Assembly: GCA_919902745.1 (NCBI GenBank)
Contig: CAKKRN010000223.1
Span: forward strand, 1 to 7,270
Source: Syntrophaceae bacterium
GTDB taxonomy: Bacteria > Desulfobacterota > Syntrophia > Syntrophales > UBA5619
Length of the DNA stretch: 7,270 nucleotides
Reading direction: 5' to 3'
Below, piece by piece: positions 6,240 to 7,270 of the stretch. Numbering within the stretch: position 1 is the first letter of the stretch; every line of letters begins with the position of its first letter. Under the pieces are notes generated by a model, which saw nothing but the letters and a program-made list of their open reading frames with translations, searched no databases and was not told where the DNA came from. The position numbers and the translations under genes are program-made.

Positions 6240-6512
6240 ATGATCATGCTGAGCGACACACCGGCAGGCAATCCCGCAGAAGTTCCCGTGTATGAAGCCC
6301 GCACACTCTATCAGGTTCCCATCGACCTGGTCCGGGAGGACCCCGACCAGCCCCGGAAGTCTTTCGACGCGCAGGGTCTCGAAGAAATGGTCGCATCGGT
6401 CACAAAACACGGGATCATTCAGCCCGTCATTTTCCGCCGCGGCCCGGACGGCCGGTCTCGCCGAGATGTCCCGGCTTTTTCCAAAACACAAAACTTTTTG
6501 ATGGTCGTATGA
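6240..6512 (+). pseudogene. Truncated ParB-like N-terminal domain
   Basis: The first ~72 codons read as the start of a ParB/Spo0J-type domain: YQVPIDLVREDPDQPRKSF (residues 24-42) with the QPR motif, then LEEMVASVTKHGIIQPVIF (47-65). In the family the next segment is a strand followed by GERR, which binds nucleotide and is needed for clamp closure. Here homology stops at RRGPDGR (about position 6455) and the frame ends after some 18 unrelated residues with a TGA. The helix-turn-helix and dimerisation domains are absent. The 5' end is intact, with AAGGAGG (6226-6232) spaced 7 bases from the ATG, so a 90-aa fragment could still be made. The abrupt end of homology indicates a deletion or insertion joint. 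No ParA gene is nearby, so the fragment probably came from a plasmid- or island-type locus rather than the chromosomal parAB. Confidence 0.72.
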
Positions 6513-6525
6513 TTCGTTAATAAGA

Positions 6526-6750
6526 TCAATAATATAAATAGTATCGGAGCTCCGATACTATCTTGGGTTCAGCCGGAAAGAGATCATCGCGTGAACGCAT
6601 GCGGTGGAAGCGGATGAAACGCATTATCCAGTCCACATAGGAACGCTCGGGGTGAATCGAATAGTGATGGAGGCGCAGATACTGGCGGACTTAATCGAGA
6701 AGTTTCGGCTGTTTTGGTTTTTGACATAGCGTCGAGTCAGGCATATGCAT
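6526..6750 (-). pseudogene. Decayed N-terminus of an integron integrase (IntI-type tyrosine recombinase)
   Basis: From ATG at 6750 the minus strand reads a short leader, then PKQPKLLD, an in-frame TAA (6691-6693), VRQYLRLHHYSIHPERSYVD, WIMRFIRFH and DDLFPAEPKI. This follows the N-terminal SAM-like DNA-binding domain of integron integrases, whose usual pattern is PKLLDQVR, then HYS-x-R-T-E-x-x-YVDWI-x-RFI-x-FH. The TAA sits where Gln (CAA) is usual, a one-base nonsense change. Homology ends at PKI, exactly at the edge of a 24-bp palindrome, and the frame closes with TGA at 6526-6528. The rest of the core-binding domain and the whole catalytic domain (R..H..R..Y and the IntI-specific insertion) are missing, so the gene is dead. 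Its orientation, pointing away from the DUF4258 pair, is that of intI relative to its cassettes. A phage-type tyrosine recombinase is a less likely alternative, because the HYS/YVDWI/RFI pattern is characteristic of IntI and close relatives. Confidence 0.68.
6538..6561. repeat. 24-bp perfect palindrome at the intI truncation point
   Basis: The half-site ATAGTATCGGAG is followed directly by its exact reverse complement, with no loop. Symmetry breaks at 6537/6562. It lies exactly where integrase homology stops. There is no T-run of the kind seen in terminators on either side, though AT-rich sequence follows on the left. It could be a recombination or insertion joint, a binding site for a dimeric protein, or a remnant of two abutting inverted ends. 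Confidence 0.75.
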
Positions 6751-6882
6751 TTTCTTCAAAGCTGTCGTCCGGATATGGCTGATAACAGGCATCGGGAAAA
6801 AGTGCCAGAAATTTCTAATAATATCACATTATCATGGCAAACGATATTTGATTTTCCGGGGTTGTTGGGATAGGCTTCGATC
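6751..6882. other. Gap between decayed intI and the DUF4258 gene; place where attI would lie
   Basis: In an integron, attI and the integrase and cassette promoters lie between divergent intI and the first cassette, which is this position. The best candidate for a recombination core is GTTGGGA at 6864-6870, matching six of seven positions of GTTRRRY, 13 bases before the next start codon. No clear ribosome binding site other than GATAGG, and no good -35/-10 pair, was found. The attI assignment is speculative. Confidence 0.25.
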
Positions 6883-7203
6883 ATGAGTGATACGCTTGCG
6901 ACAATTCAAACGCTCGTCCGGAATGGGGAGATAAGAATTTCGGAACACGGCTACGATGAGATGGTCGAAGACGGCTTACACGCTCGGGAAGTGCTTGCTG
7001 GAATAGGAGGCGCCGTCATCGTCGAGGATTATCCGACGTATCCCAAAGGACCGTGCGTTCTGGTGCTCCAGCAGGATCGGACGGGATTGCCCATCCATGT
7101 TGTTTGGGGAATCCCCAAGGGCCAGATGTCGCCGGCCGTGCTTGTCACGGCCTACCGGCCAGATCCGGCACGCTGGACGGCCGACTTTATGAGGAGAAGA
7201 TGA
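6883..7203 (+). CDS. DUF4258 family protein, putative RelE/BrnT-like toxin
   Basis: A 106-aa protein with the layout of DUF4258: an N-terminal helix, then IRISEHGYDEMVEDGL (residues 17-32) where the His-centred S-x-H motif is typical, then VIVEDYPTYPKGPCVLVL (45-62), GLPIHVVWGI (68-77) and the C-terminal VLVTAYRPDPARW (86-98). DUF4258 proteins are small, predicted to take a RelE-like (BECR) fold, and are often found next to a short partner gene in toxin-antitoxin-like pairs. The proposed role is RNA cleavage, but for this branch it is largely unproven. The stop overlaps the next gene by one base (TGATG), so the two are translationally coupled. It lies divergent from a broken integron integrase, a position where the first gene cassette would be, and toxin-antitoxin pairs are common cassette contents. 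The ribosome binding site is weak. Confidence 0.75.
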   Translation: MSDTLATIQTLVRNGEIRISEHGYDEMVEDGLHAREVLAGIGGAVIVEDYPTYPKGPCVLVLQQDRTGLPIHVVWGIPKGQMSPAVLVTAYRPDPARWTADFMRRR

Positions 7204-7270
7204 TGAGAAAGAGAATCCATTCAAAACTGATTCACGAGGGGCAATATGTGGCCGAGGTGGATGTCGAATT
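7203..7270 (+). CDS. Partner of the DUF4258 gene (putative antitoxin), N-terminal part
   Basis: The gene starts MRKRIHSKLIHEGQYVAEVD and continues beyond the window after 22 complete codons. GAGGAG at 7191-7196 is spaced 6 bases from this ATG; an adjacent ATG at 7200 would add one Met but leave only 3 bases, so 7203 is preferred. Coupling to the DUF4258 stop is direct. From memory, short proteins with this start (HSxLxHEGQYxAEVxVE) commonly accompany DUF4258 genes, supporting an antitoxin or partner role, but too little is visible to name a family. Confidence 0.6.
   Translation, partial: MRKRIHSKLIHEGQYVAEVDVE

Noticed and set aside
6144..6491. 115-codon minus-strand frame opposite the parB fragment
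   Set aside because: It covers the ParB-encoding stretch in antisense; the plus strand has the good ribosome binding site and the family motifs.
1..7270. tRNA, rRNA, CRISPR array, complete insertion sequence
   Set aside because: No cloverleaf, no regularly spaced direct repeats and no transposase motifs were seen on either strand.

Overview
The window reads like the chromosome of an anaerobic Gram-negative bacterium. The likeliest group is the former Deltaproteobacteria (Desulfobacterota, Syntrophales-like). This is inferred from a Tat-exported formate dehydrogenase, a sensor kinase with c-type heme motifs, a clostridial/archaeal-type iron-sulfur flavoprotein, and a near-consensus sigma-54 promoter. 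No ribosomal RNA or other phylogenetic marker is present, so the assignment is tentative.

Layout. (1) Positions 1-3314, all on the minus strand, form a redox and formate block. In transcription order it holds an iron-sulfur flavoprotein, an overlapping membrane histidine kinase with two heme c motifs, a 415-bp gap with a weak sigma-54-like site, a stand-alone receiver that lacks the phospho-acceptor Asp, and the Tat signal of a formate dehydrogenase catalytic subunit that runs off the left edge. The likely logic is that redox state, sensed through heme and perhaps the flavoprotein, is relayed toward formate metabolism. (2) Positions 3436-5451, minus strand, carry a housekeeping pair with visibly higher GC: a coiled-coil OmpA-domain lipoprotein and, 21 bp downstream, rlmN. 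A good sigma-70-like promoter precedes them. (3) Positions 5614-6007, minus strand, look like a small sigma-54 transcription unit: a TGG-N11-GC promoter, a 16-codon ORF with a strong ribosome binding site, a 69-aa unknown protein in the same frame, and a candidate hairpin terminator. (4) Positions 6240-7270 are an accessory, rearranged region: a ParB N-terminal fragment cut off in mid-domain, a broken integron integrase N-terminus on the minus strand ending at a 24-bp perfect palindrome, and then a DUF4258 gene and a one-base-overlapping partner gene pointing the other way.

The points most worth a second look are the decayed intI divergent from a toxin-antitoxin-like pair (a possible relict integron platform with one cassette), the sigma-54 unit of tiny genes, and the pairing of a heme-sensing kinase with a receiver that cannot be phosphorylated in the normal way. 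No tRNA, rRNA, CRISPR array or complete insertion sequence was seen.
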